A DNA stretch of 64,000 nucleotides from JBKPNJ01 sp963695705 (GCA_963695705.1 CAVOHB010000009.1:1364001-1428000); one strand, 5' to 3'; counted from the stretch's first letter, positions 42,825 to 52,270 are shown. The notes: generated by a model not told the origin, from the letters alone. Made by a program: numbers and translations.

Positions 42825-44366
42825 TCAGACCGACGTGGACCGCGGGACCGGTGGGTAGCGCGCCATGGTCTCGAGTACGCCGAGATCCATGTGGTTGCGG
42901 ATATACCGGCGCGACGCTTCGTACGGCGGCACGAAGTCCCAGGGCGCCTGGACGCCATAGCCGAGCGCGTTCATGACCGCGATCCGCCGCTGCTGGCTCT
43001 CACGCACCTCGCGATCCAGCTTCGGCAGGTCCCAGCGCGCGGCGACCTCGGACCTCAGGTCCGCGAGCAGGTCGGCGTGGGCGGCGTCCTCGGCGAGGTT
43101 GTTCCGCTCCAGCGGATCGACCGAGAGGTCGAAGAGCTGATCGGGGTCGGCCGGCGAGTGGATCAGCTTGTGGTGGCCGCGCCGGATCATCACGATCGGT
43201 GCGATGGCACCCTCGGCGAGGTATTCGGCCGTGACCGTGTCGCGGCCACTGGGCTCCCCGGCCAGCATCGGCAGCAGGCTCTCACCGTCGAGAGGTCCGA
43301 CCACTCCTGACAGGTCGCCGTCTCGAGCCAGCCCGACAAGAGTCGGAAGCAGGTCCATCGTGGTCACCGGTGTCGCGATCCGAGCCGGCCGGAACCGGGT
43401 AGGAGCCGACACCACCAGAGGGACGCGCGCGGAGCCTTCGAAGAAGTTCATCTTGTACCACAGGCCGCGTTCGCCCAGCATCTCGCCGTGGTCGCTGGTC
43501 AGGATCACCACTGTGTCGTCCAGATGACCGGTCTCGCGGAGGACGTTCATCAGTTTGGCGATGTGGTGGTCGAGGTACGAGATCGCGCCGTAGTACGCGC
43601 GGCGGGCCGCTCGCACCTGTTCGGTCGTGATCTCCACACCGTTCATCGCGCACACATGGCGCAGCCGCCGCTCGTGCGGATGCTGGTTCGCCTCGTCGAA
43701 CCCGTACTCCGGCATCGGGATGTCCTCGTCGCGGTACATGTCCCACCACTCACGGGGGATCGCGAACGGGTCGTGCGGATGGCTGAACGACACGACGAAG
43801 CAGAACGGCCGAACATCGTGGGAACGAATGTGCCCGAACAGCTCCCGCTCGGCGGCGAACGCCACTTCGTCATCGAAGTCGAGCTGGTTGGACCGGAGGC
43901 ACGGACCGGCGTCGACGACCGATGACATGTCGTGATACCAGTGCGGGCGGTCGTGCGGCCGATCCCAGTCAGGAGTCCAGCCGTAGTCGGCGGGGTAGAT
44001 GTCGGTCGTCAGCCGCTCCTCGAACCCGTGCAGCTGGTCCGGTCCGCAGAAGTGCATCTTGCCCGACAGCACGGTGCGATAGCCCGCGCCCCTCAGGTAG
44101 TGCGCGAACGTCGGGATCTCGGAGGCGAACTCCGCGGCGTTGTCGAACGTGTGAGTACGCGAGGGCAGCAGTCCGGTCATGAACGAGGCCCGTCCCGGCG
44201 AGCACAGCGGGCTGGCGGTGTAGGCGTTGTCGAAGACGACTCCGGTGTCAGCCAGGCCTGACATGGCCGGCGTCCGGGTGACCGGGTGACCGTGGAACGG
44301 CAGCGCGCCCGGCACCATCTGATCCCCCATCAGGATCAAGACGTTGGGCCTCGGCGGCTGGCTCAT
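42825..44366 (-). CDS. betC: Choline sulfatase
   Basis: Protein of 513 residues from ATG 44366. It hydrolyses choline-O-sulfate to choline and sulfate. Seen: N-terminal metal-site NVLILMGDQM, the formylglycine motif C-S-P-G-R at Cys55 (CxPxR) in ASPLCSPGRASFMTGLLPSR, AGYRTVLSGKMHFCGPDQLH, GFEERLTTDIYPADYGWTPD, VSFSHPHDPFAIP, VILTSDHGEMLGERGLWYKM and the BetC-specific C-terminal part (WDFVPPYEASRRYIRNHMDL). The residue pattern is close to BetC throughout. It starts 20 bp after the stop of the ABC ATPase gene, so it belongs to that operon. The imported substrate is thus probably choline-O-sulfate or a related ester. A separate formylglycine-generating enzyme must be encoded elsewhere. Confidence 0.92.
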   Translation of the reverse strand: MSQPPRPNVLILMGDQMVPGALPFHGHPVTRTPAMSGLADTGVVFDNAYTASPLCSPGRASFMTGLLPSRTHTFDNAAEFASEIPTFAHYLRGAGYRTVLSGKMHFCGPDQLHGFEERLTTDIYPADYGWTPDWDRPHDRPHWYHDMSSVVDAGPCLRSNQLDFDDEVAFAAERELFGHIRSHDVRPFCFVVSFSHPHDPFAIPREWWDMYRDEDIPMPEYGFDEANQHPHERRLRHVCAMNGVEITTEQVRAARRAYYGAISYLDHHIAKLMNVLRETGHLDDTVVILTSDHGEMLGERGLWYKMNFFEGSARVPLVVSAPTRFRPARIATPVTTMDLLPTLVGLARDGDLSGVVGPLDGESLLPMLAGEPSGRDTVTAEYLAEGAIAPIVMIRRGHHKLIHSPADPDQLFDLSVDPLERNNLAEDAAHADLLADLRSEVAARWDLPKLDREVRESQQRRIAVMNALGYGVQAPWDFVPPYEASRRYIRNHMDLGVLETMARYPPVPRSTSV

Positions 44367-44386
44367 GGGTGGATGCTACGTCGCGA

Positions 44387-46228
44387 CTAGGGAAGCGGCT
44401 GCTCGATGTGCGCTGCCTCCGCGGCCGCCACCTCCAGGGACGGGGTGTTCGCGAGCAGCTGTCGGGTGTAGGGCTGCTGCGGGTTCGCCAGCACCCGGGC
44501 GGTCTCGCCGTACTCCACAATGCTCCCCTCCGACAGCACCGCCACCTTCTGCGCGATCGACCGCACCAGCGGCAGGTTGTGGGTGACGAAGACCATCGAC
44601 AGTCCGAGGTCGCGTTGCAGCGAGCCCAGCAACTCGACGATCGCCGCCTGCACGCTGACGTCGAGCGCGGACGTGACCTCGTCGCAGATCAGGATCGACG
44701 GCGAGGAGATCAGCGCGCGCGCAATAGCGACACGCTGACGCTCACCGCCGGAGAGCTGGTCGGGATAGCGCCGGGCGTAGCTGGCCGACAGCGAGACCTG
44801 CTCCAACATCTCCCCCACCCGGCTCTCGGCGTCGCGCCCCTTCGCCAGGCCGAAGACGGCCAGGGGCTGTCCCACGCTCTCGCCGACGGTCTTGCGCGGG
44901 TTCAGCGAGCCGTACGGGTTCTGGAAGATGTACTGGATCTGCCGACGGGACTCCATGTCGCGCGACCGCGCGGCCGTCTCCAGCTCCTTGTCGCCGAGAC
45001 GGATGCTCCCGGTCCAGTCGCGGTGCAGGCCGGCGATCGAGCGGGCCGTGGTTGTCTTGCCGGAGCCGGACTCCCCGACGACGGCCAGGCACTCGTGATG
45101 CTCGAGCTGAAGGTTGATCGAGTGAAGGACCTCGATCTTGCCGTAGCGCGCGACCACGTTGTCGAGCGTCAGAACCGCAGACTCTGCGTCGACCTGCGCG
45201 ACGTCGACGGGGTCGCCCGCCTGCGCCTGACTCTGCGTCACGACCTCGAGCCTTCGGATGCACCGCGCGCTGTGCACAGGTGTGACCGGTGCCAGTGGCG
45301 GGACCTCCGCGTCACATTCTGGGATGTGCATCGTGCAGCGGGGCGCGAAGGCGCAGCCCGATGGGCGCCGACCCGGCGACGGTGCATGCCCAGGAATGCC
45401 GAGCAGGCTGCGACCACCCTTCAGCCGCGGGATCGCGCCGACCAGCCGGCGGGTGTACGGATGGGCCGAGGACTCGAACAGCTCCTCGGCGAGGCCGAGC
45501 TCCACCACCCGCCCGGCGTACATGACGGCGACCCGGCGGGCCACGGCCGCCACGACCGCGAGGTCGTGGCTGACGTAGAGCGCGGCGACCTGGTGCGCGG
45601 CCGCGAGATCCCGAACCGTCGACAGCACGGTTGCCTGTGTGGTGACGTCGAGGCCGGTGGTCGGCTCGTCGAGCACGATGAGCCGCGGCCGGTTCGCGAA
45701 CGCCATCGCGAGGCCGACCCGCTGCTGCTGGCCGCCGGAGAGCTCGTGGGGATAGCGGCGCAGGTAGGCCGGGTCGTCGGACAGAGCGACCTCGCGCATC
45801 ATCTCCGCGAGCCGCTCGTCATGGTTCTCGCCGCGTCCGGAGCTGTGTGCCTGGAGGACCTCACGCAGCTGCAGCCCGATCCGCAGTGCCGGGTTGAGGG
45901 AGGATGCCGGATCCTGCGGGACATAGGACACGAGGTCGCCGCGGAGCCGTCGCAGGTCCTCGTCACCCAGGGTGAGAATGTCCCGGTCACCGAGCATGAC
46001 CGTTCCGCCGGAGATCCGCAGCCCACGTCGGGCATGCCCGAGCAGCGACAACCCGACGGTGGTCTTGCCAGAGCCCGACTCCCCCACGACCCCGAGCACC
46101 TCGCCCGGCGCGATCTCGAACGACACGTCCATGACGACGGGGACGCCGGTGGTGGTCTCGATCTGCAGGTCCCGGACACTGACCGCCGCCGAGTCGACGA
46201 TGGGCCCCGGGTCGGCGACGGCGCTCAC
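44387..46228 (-). CDS. Fused double ATPase of a peptide/opine-type ABC importer (DppD-DppF fusion)
   Basis: Protein of 613 residues from GTG 46228, which overlaps the stop of the permease gene (GTGA). Two complete nucleotide-binding domains: first Walker A VVGESGSGKTTVGLSLLGHA, signature HELSGGQQQRVGLAMAFANR, Walker B LIVLDEPTTGLDVTTQATVL; second Walker A VVGESGSGKTTTARSIAGLH, signature DQLSGGERQRVAIARALISS, Walker B ILICDEVTSALDVSVQAAIV. Between them lies the oligopeptide/dipeptide C-terminal domain with CAFAPRCTMHIPEC, a Cys-rich segment found in DppD/OppD that can hold an iron-sulfur cluster. The fusion gives both ATPases of one importer. Confidence 0.92.
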   Translation of the reverse strand: MSAVADPGPIVDSAAVSVRDLQIETTTGVPVVMDVSFEIAPGEVLGVVGESGSGKTTVGLSLLGHARRGLRISGGTVMLGDRDILTLGDEDLRRLRGDLVSYVPQDPASSLNPALRIGLQLREVLQAHSSGRGENHDERLAEMMREVALSDDPAYLRRYPHELSGGQQQRVGLAMAFANRPRLIVLDEPTTGLDVTTQATVLSTVRDLAAAHQVAALYVSHDLAVVAAVARRVAVMYAGRVVELGLAEELFESSAHPYTRRLVGAIPRLKGGRSLLGIPGHAPSPGRRPSGCAFAPRCTMHIPECDAEVPPLAPVTPVHSARCIRRLEVVTQSQAQAGDPVDVAQVDAESAVLTLDNVVARYGKIEVLHSINLQLEHHECLAVVGESGSGKTTTARSIAGLHRDWTGSIRLGDKELETAARSRDMESRRQIQYIFQNPYGSLNPRKTVGESVGQPLAVFGLAKGRDAESRVGEMLEQVSLSASYARRYPDQLSGGERQRVAIARALISSPSILICDEVTSALDVSVQAAIVELLGSLQRDLGLSMVFVTHNLPLVRSIAQKVAVLSEGSIVEYGETARVLANPQQPYTRQLLANTPSLEVAAAEAAHIEQPLP

Positions 46229-47136
46229 TCGTCGTCCCGTTGACGGTCGATGCCGGCCGCGGTTCGGGCGATGCCGTCGCCGAAGAGTCCGGTGCCCATG
46301 GTCAGGACCGCGATGGCGATGATCGGCGCCAACGCCCCCCACGGCGCGGTCGCCAGCGCGAGCTGGTTCTGCTGGATCATCGTGCCCCAGTTCGCCGCGT
46401 TCGGGTCCGCGGAGAGACCCAGGAAGGCCAGAGCCGCGATGACGCCGATCGAGTACGTCAACCGCAGGCTCGCCTCCACCATCATCGGCCCGAGAATGTT
46501 AGGGAGCAGCTCACCTGACAGGATCCGCACTCTGGACAATCCCATGGACTCGGTCGCCTCCACGAAGTCGCGCTCGACCACCGGCTGCGCCGCTCCACGC
46601 GCGACGCGCGCCACCCGGGGCGCTGTGGTGAGTGCGATCGCCACGATGATCAGCCAGTTGCTCGCGCCGAGCAGGCTCACCGCGACCAGCGCAAGCATGA
46701 TCTGTGGGAAGGCCATGATGACGTCCATCGCCCGCATCAACACGTCGTCGAGGGCGTTGCGCGCGTACGCTGCCACCAGGCCGATCCCGACGCCGAAGAT
46801 CAGTCCGATCGCGGTGGACACGAAGGCCATGACAAGGATGCCCCGGCCGCCGAACAAGAACCGGCTGAACACGTCCTGGCCCAGGTAGTCGGTCCCGAGG
46901 ACCCCGTTCCCGCCGCCGGCCGGCTGCGAGGGAGCCCCGATGAACTCGTCGGCCGCGTGCGGAGCCACATAGGGCCCGATGATTGCGACGAGCACCACGA
47001 TCAGCACGAACAGGGCGCCGATCCTGGTTCGCCACAGCCGCATGGCACGGGCCACGAGCGTGGTCGAGCGCCCCGACGGCGTGGGTGGGGTCGCAGTCCC
47101 CGTGCCCAGCACCTGCCCCTCGCCGATCTGGCTCAC
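46225..47136 (-). CDS. ABC importer permease, DppC type
   Basis: Protein of 303 residues from ATG 47136, overlapping the stop of the first permease gene by 4 bp (ATGA). The N-terminal OppC segment is LWRTRIGALFVLIVVLVAII. The domain has LGTDYLGQDVFSRFLFGGRG, which is typical of DppC/OppC, and the coupling EAA motif VERDFVEATESMGLSRVRIL. About six membrane helices. Confidence 0.92.
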   Translation of the reverse strand: MSQIGEGQVLGTGTATPPTPSGRSTTLVARAMRLWRTRIGALFVLIVVLVAIIGPYVAPHAADEFIGAPSQPAGGGNGVLGTDYLGQDVFSRFLFGGRGILVMAFVSTAIGLIFGVGIGLVAAYARNALDDVLMRAMDVIMAFPQIMLALVAVSLLGASNWLIIVAIALTTAPRVARVARGAAQPVVERDFVEATESMGLSRVRILSGELLPNILGPMMVEASLRLTYSIGVIAALAFLGLSADPNAANWGTMIQQNQLALATAPWGALAPIIAIAVLTMGTGLFGDGIARTAAGIDRQRDDE

Positions 47137-48104
47137 AGCCGTGTCCTCAGCCGTGGGGTCACGAGGATCGTCGCGATGTCGGCGAGCAGGTTCAGCACGA
47201 CGTAGATCGCGGCGATGAGCATCGCCAGGGCCTGGACGACCGGGAGATCCTGGTTGACCACGGCGCTCTGCAGGGCCTTGCCGATACCGGTGTAGTTGAA
47301 GACCGACTCGACCACGACCACTCCACCGGCCAGGTAGGCCAGGTTGATCGCGATCACCTGGAAGACCGGGCCGATGGCGTTCGGCAACGCGTGCCGGATC
47401 AGCACGGTGCGCTCGGGCATGCCCTTGAGCCGCGCCATCTCCACATAATCACTCTCGAGGACCTCGACCATCGAGGCGCGCATGATGCGTGCGACGTAGG
47501 GCGCGACCGCGATCACCAGTGTCGCGGTGGGAAGGATGAGCACCTTCGGCACGTCCCACGGTCGCTGTCCCGGTTGGATCGTGCTGATTGCCGGAAGCAC
47601 GTGCCAGACGGTGGTGGCGAACAGGATCACCAGGAGCACCGCGACGACGAACTCGGGCAGCGCGGCGAGCACCAGCATGAGGTTCGAGCTCACGTTGTCG
47701 AAGACCTTCTCACGGCGCAGCGCCGCCCACGAGCCGAGCGCGATCGACAGCGGGATGGAGACGAACGCGGCACAGAACACCAGCACCGCCGAGTTCACCA
47801 AACGGTCACCCAACAGGTCGGTCACCGGAACCTGCGCAGCGAGGGAGGTACCCAGATCACCGTGCAACAGGCCGTTCACCCATGACAAGTACTGGCCCCA
47901 GACCGACTGGTCGAGGTGCAGGGTCTTGTGCAGAGCGGCCACCTTGTCCGGTGTGGCGTCGCGACCGAGGATGGCCTTGACCGGGTCGCCCAACGCCTGC
48001 GTCGCCACGAAGACGAGGATCGAGACGAGGAAGAGGACTAGCAGGCCGAGCAGCAGCCGGCGCACGATGAACGCCGCGATGCCCCCGTGCCGTAGCCAGT
48101 TCAT
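47133..48104 (-). CDS. ABC importer permease, DppB type
   Basis: Protein of 323 residues from ATG 48104 (MNWLRHGGIAAFIVRRLLLG). It has the DppB hallmarks DPVKAILGRDATPDKVAALH, LDQSVWGQYLSWVNGLLHGD LGTS and the EAA loop VLESDYVEMARLKGMPERTV LIRHALPNA. Six helices. It partners with the DppC-type permease and the fused ATPase. Confidence 0.92.
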   Translation of the reverse strand: MNWLRHGGIAAFIVRRLLLGLLVLFLVSILVFVATQALGDPVKAILGRDATPDKVAALHKTLHLDQSVWGQYLSWVNGLLHGDLGTSLAAQVPVTDLLGDRLVNSAVLVFCAAFVSIPLSIALGSWAALRREKVFDNVSSNLMLVLAALPEFVVAVLLVILFATTVWHVLPAISTIQPGQRPWDVPKVLILPTATLVIAVAPYVARIMRASMVEVLESDYVEMARLKGMPERTVLIRHALPNAIGPVFQVIAINLAYLAGGVVVVESVFNYTGIGKALQSAVVNQDLPVVQALAMLIAAIYVVLNLLADIATILVTPRLRTRL

Positions 48105-48118
48105 CGTCGGCGCGGTGC

Positions 48119-49771
48119 CTAGTCGAACCAGATGGTGCGGAATCCGTGGCCGTAGCTGTCGAGGTTCTGGGTGCCCTTGCTCGGCGACAGACCCTTCACA
48201 TTGGCCGCGTAGCCGTCAAGCAGATCCCGGAAGAACGGGATGATGTAGCCACCGAGGTCGTACTCGAGCTTCTGCATCTCGTGCTCGATCTGGATCCGCT
48301 TGGCGTCGTCGGTTGCGCGCAGCGCCTGCTGGTAGAGGCTGGCGAAGTTGGACCCGTCCCCGCTCTTGGGCGGCCAGTGCGTCTCGTTGTAGGGCGAGGT
48401 CGGCAGCGAGCCCTGCTGCACCTGGTTGAGGTAGCCGCGGGTGCCCCAGTAGTCGCCTGAGAACGCCACCTTGAGGTAGTTGTCCGAGTAGAAGTTCGGT
48501 TCGTTCTTGACGTTGACGGTGACTCCCGCCTCCTTCGCCTGGGTTGCGAAGACGGTGGCCATCCCGATCATGCCGTTGGCGCCGTTGGTGGTGTGCAGGT
48601 CGACGGTCATCCCGTCCTGGCCCGCGGCCTTGAGCAGTGACTTTGCCTGGTCGATGTCCTGGGTCCGTTGGGGCAGCGAGTCGTCGTAGCCGTCGTCGAA
48701 CGGTGAATACAGGTCGTTGGCGAGGGTGCCGTATCCGGACACGATCTGCTCGATCATGGCTTCGCGGTCCACGATGAGCCGCATCGCCTGCCGGACCCGC
48801 GCGTCGTCGAACGGCGCCATGTCGACCGCCATGCAGAGCGGGATCCATGCGCCGGTCTTGGAGATCAGCACTCCCAGCCCCTGGGCCTTGACCGCGGCGA
48901 CCTGCGACGCGGGCACGTCGGTCATCGCGTCGATCTGGCCACCGAGCAGCGCGTTGACCTGTGCCGTCGAGTCCGAGAAGTCGGTGATCGTCACCGTGTC
49001 GAAGTAGGGCTGGCCGGTGCGCCAGTAGTTCGGGTTGCGCTCACTCACGCTCTCCTGACCAGGCGTGAAGCTCTTGAGCTTGTAGGGACCGGTTCCGATC
49101 TGCGGGGAGGGATAACGCTTGTAGCCCACCGGGGTGATGCCGAAGGTGTAGCTGGCGAGGGTCTGGGGGACGGTGGAGTCAGGGGTGAGCATCGGCAGCC
49201 GGACGGTGTACTTGTCCATCGCCTTGAGACCCTTGATGTCCATCGTCGCCGTCGCCGCCTGGGGGGTGAGAGCGAGGGACTTGTCAGCGATCCGCTGGAA
49301 CGAGTAGATGACGTCGTCGGCCGTCAGCGTCTTGCCGTCCTGGAACTCGATGCCCTTCTTCAACACGATCGTGTACTGCATCGGGTTGTCGGCAGTGACG
49401 CTCTCGGCGAGACCGTCACTTTGCAGCTGGTACTCGTTGTCGAACGTCAGCAGTGTCTCGAACGCGCTGACGAGCCGGGCCTGGTCCGGCTCGGAGAGGA
49501 TGTAGTTGGCATCGAAGACGTCCTTGGAGTCACCACCGGTGGCACCAAGCCTGAAGTCGCCACCCCTCTTCGGTGTCCCACCAGCGGACCCGCCGCTGCC
49601 GCCGCTGCCGCCGGTGGTGCCGCCGGAGTCCCCCCCACCGCCGCAGGCGGCGAGCCCGCCGGCCGCGGCCAGTCCGACGACTCCGACAACGAACTGCCGG
49701 CGGCTGATGCCACGCCCGAACGGATGGCCGTCCTGGGGGTGGCTGTTCCTCGGTGTAACGAATGCAGGCAT
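48119..49771 (-). CDS. Solute-binding lipoprotein of the ABC importer (SBP_bac_5), Tat signal
   Basis: Protein of 550 residues from ATG 49771 with GAGAGG upstream. The signal region GRGISRRQFVVGVVGLAAAG has a twin Arg (24-25) and hydrophobic core, then the lipobox LAAC with Cys43 and a Gly/Ser linker. The mature part is a family 5 binding protein (QYTIVLKKGIEFQDGKTLTA DDVIYSF, IGTGPYKLKSFTPGQ, VRQAMRLIVDREAMIEQIVS). This cluster also binds opines, nickel and quaternary amines, so the ligand is not fixed by the family. The location with betC and opposite the carnitine operon suggests a quaternary ammonium ester. Confidence 0.9.
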   Translation of the reverse strand: MPAFVTPRNSHPQDGHPFGRGISRRQFVVGVVGLAAAGGLAACGGGGDSGGTTGGSGGSGGSAGGTPKRGGDFRLGATGGDSKDVFDANYILSEPDQARLVSAFETLLTFDNEYQLQSDGLAESVTADNPMQYTIVLKKGIEFQDGKTLTADDVIYSFQRIADKSLALTPQAATATMDIKGLKAMDKYTVRLPMLTPDSTVPQTLASYTFGITPVGYKRYPSPQIGTGPYKLKSFTPGQESVSERNPNYWRTGQPYFDTVTITDFSDSTAQVNALLGGQIDAMTDVPASQVAAVKAQGLGVLISKTGAWIPLCMAVDMAPFDDARVRQAMRLIVDREAMIEQIVSGYGTLANDLYSPFDDGYDDSLPQRTQDIDQAKSLLKAAGQDGMTVDLHTTNGANGMIGMATVFATQAKEAGVTVNVKNEPNFYSDNYLKVAFSGDYWGTRGYLNQVQQGSLPTSPYNETHWPPKSGDGSNFASLYQQALRATDDAKRIQIEHEMQKLEYDLGGYIIPFFRDLLDGYAANVKGLSPSKGTQNLDSYGHGFRTIWFD

Positions 49772-50102
49772 GCGGGGCCTCTCAGCTGTCTTCACTCGTG
49801 AGCGCCGGTTGGGCGTACGGTGCCGCCGAGTGTTCCCGTCAAGATTCACATCGCGAGACGAACGTTCACCCATCTTCATCGCCCTGTCAACAGATCCGCG
49901 CCGCATTTACGAAAAAGACGCATAAGAGGCGGGTGGAGCCGACCCGATGTCCTGGTTGACCGGAGGTCGAGCCGGCCGTAGGTTGCGGCGCAGGTATTTC
50001 TCACGGCTGCCCGCTCGGCTGCCAGTCGCTTCCACAGAAGACGCCCCATGAACATCGACCAGCGGGTTGCGGCCTGCTCAGCACGGCCTGGCCCGGGTGC
50101 GC
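49772..50102. other. 331-bp divergent control region of importer and hydrolase
   Basis: No gene is supported except a short frame from ATG 50048 (MNIDQRVAACSARPGPGAHA) that could be a frameshifted start of the hydrolase. The stretch 49895-49925 is AT-rich. Promoters of both divergent units must be here and are natural targets for the IclR regulator encoded at 51229. I see no clear palindromic operator. Confidence 0.5.
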
Positions 50103-51203
50103 ATGCAAGCCGGTGATGTGCACGTGCAGGGCGGCTTGCACCACGCACAGGTGCCGGCGCCACCCGGGACGCTGCCCTGGCCGGAGGCGCCGAGGGATGT
50201 CCAGGTGGGTGTCGTGGGGGCGGGCCGGCAGATGGGTCTCGACGAGTTCCTGACGATGACGTCGAGCACCTCCCTGGTGGTGGTGGTCGACGGCTCGCTG
50301 GTGTGTGAGCAGTACTTCCAGGGCACGGCCGCCGACGACAGCCTGCTGGGATACTCCGCCACCAAGTCCGTTCTGGCGCTACTGACGGGCATCGCGGTTA
50401 CCCGGAAGGGCATTCCGGACATCGACGTCCCGGTCCGCGTCTACGTCCCGGAGCTGCGGGGAAGCGGCTACGACCAGGTGAGTGTCCGTCAGGTCCTGAC
50501 GATGACCAGCGGGGTCGACTGGGCAGAGGACTACCGGGACCCGGACGGCCCGGCCGCGCGGATGCTCGACTGCTGGCGCAAGGGGGCCGGCGGGTCGCGC
50601 GAGTCGCTGCTCGCGATTCCGCCGGGGGACACACCCGGGACGCGCTATGCGTACTGCAGTCCTGACTCGATGGTCCTCGACTGGGTACGCGAACGCGCGA
50701 CCGGCCAGACGTTCGTCGACGCGGCCGCGGAGCTGTGGCAGCTCATCGGCGCGGAGCACCCGGCCATCGTGGGACTCGACGGACCACCCGGTGACGGGGT
50801 CGCGATGGCCGCCGGCGCACTCGCCGCGACCGCGCGTGACTGGGCACGCATCGGGATGCTTCAGGTGGATGGATGCTGGAACGGCGACCGTGTGATTGAC
50901 CGCGACTGGGTGGCAGCGAGCTGCCGGCCGGAGCGGCCCTTTCTCCAGACGGGGCGGCTGCCCAGCACGATCACCACGCATGCGGGCTTCGGGTACCACT
51001 GGTGGCCGCTGGACAACGACGGCGCCCGGGTGATGGCCGACGGGATGCGCGGCCAGTTCGTCTACGTCGATCGGCGCCGGCGCACGGTCGTGGTGAAGAC
51101 GTCGGACTGGCGGTACGAGGACCCCTGGTGGGACCGCCAGTGTCGCGACCTGTGCTACCTCGCGCTACCGGCGATCGCCGAAACCGTGACGAGTCCCGCG
51201 TGA
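50103..51203 (+). CDS. Serine hydrolase, class C beta-lactamase / 6-aminohexanoate-dimer hydrolase (NylB) type
   Basis: Protein of about 366 residues from ATG 50103; GTG 50097 and TTG 50067 are other starts and the N-terminus may be affected by an indel. The SxxK motif is in LLGYSATKSVLALLTGIAV. YAYCSPDSMVLDWVRERAT holds the YxN-like Tyr, and HAGFGYHWWPLDNDGARVMA DGMRGQFVYVD corresponds to the KTG-box region. Family members hydrolyse esters or amides rather than true beta-lactams. In P. aeruginosa a hydrolase (HocS) frees carnitine from acylcarnitines next to the carnitine genes; an analogous job is an inference from position only. Confidence 0.8.
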   Translation: MQAGDVHVQGGLHHAQVPAPPGTLPWPEAPRDVQVGVVGAGRQMGLDEFLTMTSSTSLVVVVDGSLVCEQYFQGTAADDSLLGYSATKSVLALLTGIAVTRKGIPDIDVPVRVYVPELRGSGYDQVSVRQVLTMTSGVDWAEDYRDPDGPAARMLDCWRKGAGGSRESLLAIPPGDTPGTRYAYCSPDSMVLDWVRERATGQTFVDAAAELWQLIGAEHPAIVGLDGPPGDGVAMAAGALAATARDWARIGMLQVDGCWNGDRVIDRDWVAASCRPERPFLQTGRLPSTITTHAGFGYHWWPLDNDGARVMADGMRGQFVYVDRRRRTVVVKTSDWRYEDPWWDRQCRDLCYLALPAIAETVTSPA

Positions 51204-51228
51204 ACAACGCTCATGCCACGATGTGGCC

Positions 51229-52026
51229 ATGACCAGCTCGCCGGATCTCGTCGGCACGACGGCCGACGGCACGCCGACCGGACTGGTCCAGTCGGTCGAC
51301 CGGGCGTTGAAGCTGCTGGGCGGCGTGGCCGCGGCGGCCCCACGGGGGGAGACGGTGGCGGAGCTCGCCGCCCGGTGCGACATCAACCGGGCGACGGCCT
51401 GGCGCCTGCTCGGCACGTTGGAGGCGCACAGCCTGGTGGAGCGTGACCCCACCACGAACCGGTACCAGATCGGTTTCGCGCTGATCAGGATGTCGGCCGC
51501 GGCCGGTCACGACGGCCTGGTGAGAAGAGCGCGTTCGATCCTCGAGCGCGTCTCGGCGCAGACCGGCGAGACCGCCGACCTCGCGGTGACCGGGCAACAC
51601 GGCGTGACCTATGTCGGTGAGGTCGCACCTCCCTCCGTACTGGCGGTCAACTGGCTTGCCCGCGAGGTGCCGTTGCACGCCACGTCGACGGGGAAGGCCT
51701 TTCTCGCCTGGCTGCCGCCGGAGGAGGCGAGGGGGCTCCTCGAGCTGCCGCTGCGGGGCTTCACCGACACCACGGTGACGGACCCCGAACGGTTGCTCGA
51801 CGAGCTCGAGGCGACTCGGGCGCGGGGCTATGCGCAATGCGCCGGGGAGCTCGAACCGACCCTCTACGGCGTTTCCGCCCCGGTGCTCAACGCGAAGGAC
51901 GGCAGACCCTTCGCCGTGTTCAGCATCTGGGGGCCGGTCAACCGGGTGCCCGTCTCGCGGTTCGCCGCTCTCGGGCTCGTCGCTATCGCGGCTGCCAGTG
52001 ACGTGAGAGCCGCGCTGACCGCCTGA
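51229..52026 (+). CDS. IclR-family transcriptional regulator
   Basis: Protein of 265 residues from ATG 51229 (GTG 51223 possible). The winged helix is VQSVDRALKLLGGVAAAAPR, TVAELAARCDINRATAWRLL GTLEAHSLVERD, followed by the IclR effector domain with VAPPSVLAVNWLAREVPLHA TSTGKAFLAWLP and YAQCAGELEPTLYGVSAPVL. It sits between the importer and the BKACE operon and is the obvious local regulator for both. The stop is followed by hairpin copy B. Confidence 0.9.
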   Translation: MTSSPDLVGTTADGTPTGLVQSVDRALKLLGGVAAAAPRGETVAELAARCDINRATAWRLLGTLEAHSLVERDPTTNRYQIGFALIRMSAAAGHDGLVRRARSILERVSAQTGETADLAVTGQHGVTYVGEVAPPSVLAVNWLAREVPLHATSTGKAFLAWLPPEEARGLLELPLRGFTDTTVTDPERLLDELEATRARGYAQCAGELEPTLYGVSAPVLNAKDGRPFAVFSIWGPVNRVPVSRFAALGLVAIAAASDVRAALTA

Positions 52027-52043
52027 TCCCGGCCGCTCCCCCG

Positions 52044-52095
52044 CTTGCGTCATGCGCATCCGGAGGGTCGGGACCCTCCGGATGGATGACGCAAG
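52044..52095. repeat. Dispersed hairpin repeat, copy B
   Basis: CTTGCGTCAT (52044-52053) pairs with ATGACGCAAG (52086-52095), and the inner stem ATCCGGAGGGTC (52058-52069) pairs with GACCCTCCGGAT (52072-52083) around GG. The outer arms are identical to those of copy A. It starts 18 bp after the IclR stop and may act as its terminator. Confidence 0.75.
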
Positions 52096-52270
52096 GCACG
52101 GGGGCGGGCGGAGTACCCGGATTTGGCCGCCGCCAAGCCGGGTCACGCCTCTTGACAAGCGCTAAATTGGGGAGAAGCGTTTCACACGATGCGACGCTCG
52201 CTCACATCGTGCAAAACCGGTGTCGACAAGCGAGCACGACACATGCCGTGCAGAGAGTCGTAGGAGGGTC

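Noticed and set aside
50067..50102. Upstream TTG start for the serine hydrolase giving 12 extra residues
   Set aside because: The added residues are poor and lack a ribosome-binding site; ATG 50103 fits better, though an indel nearby is possible.
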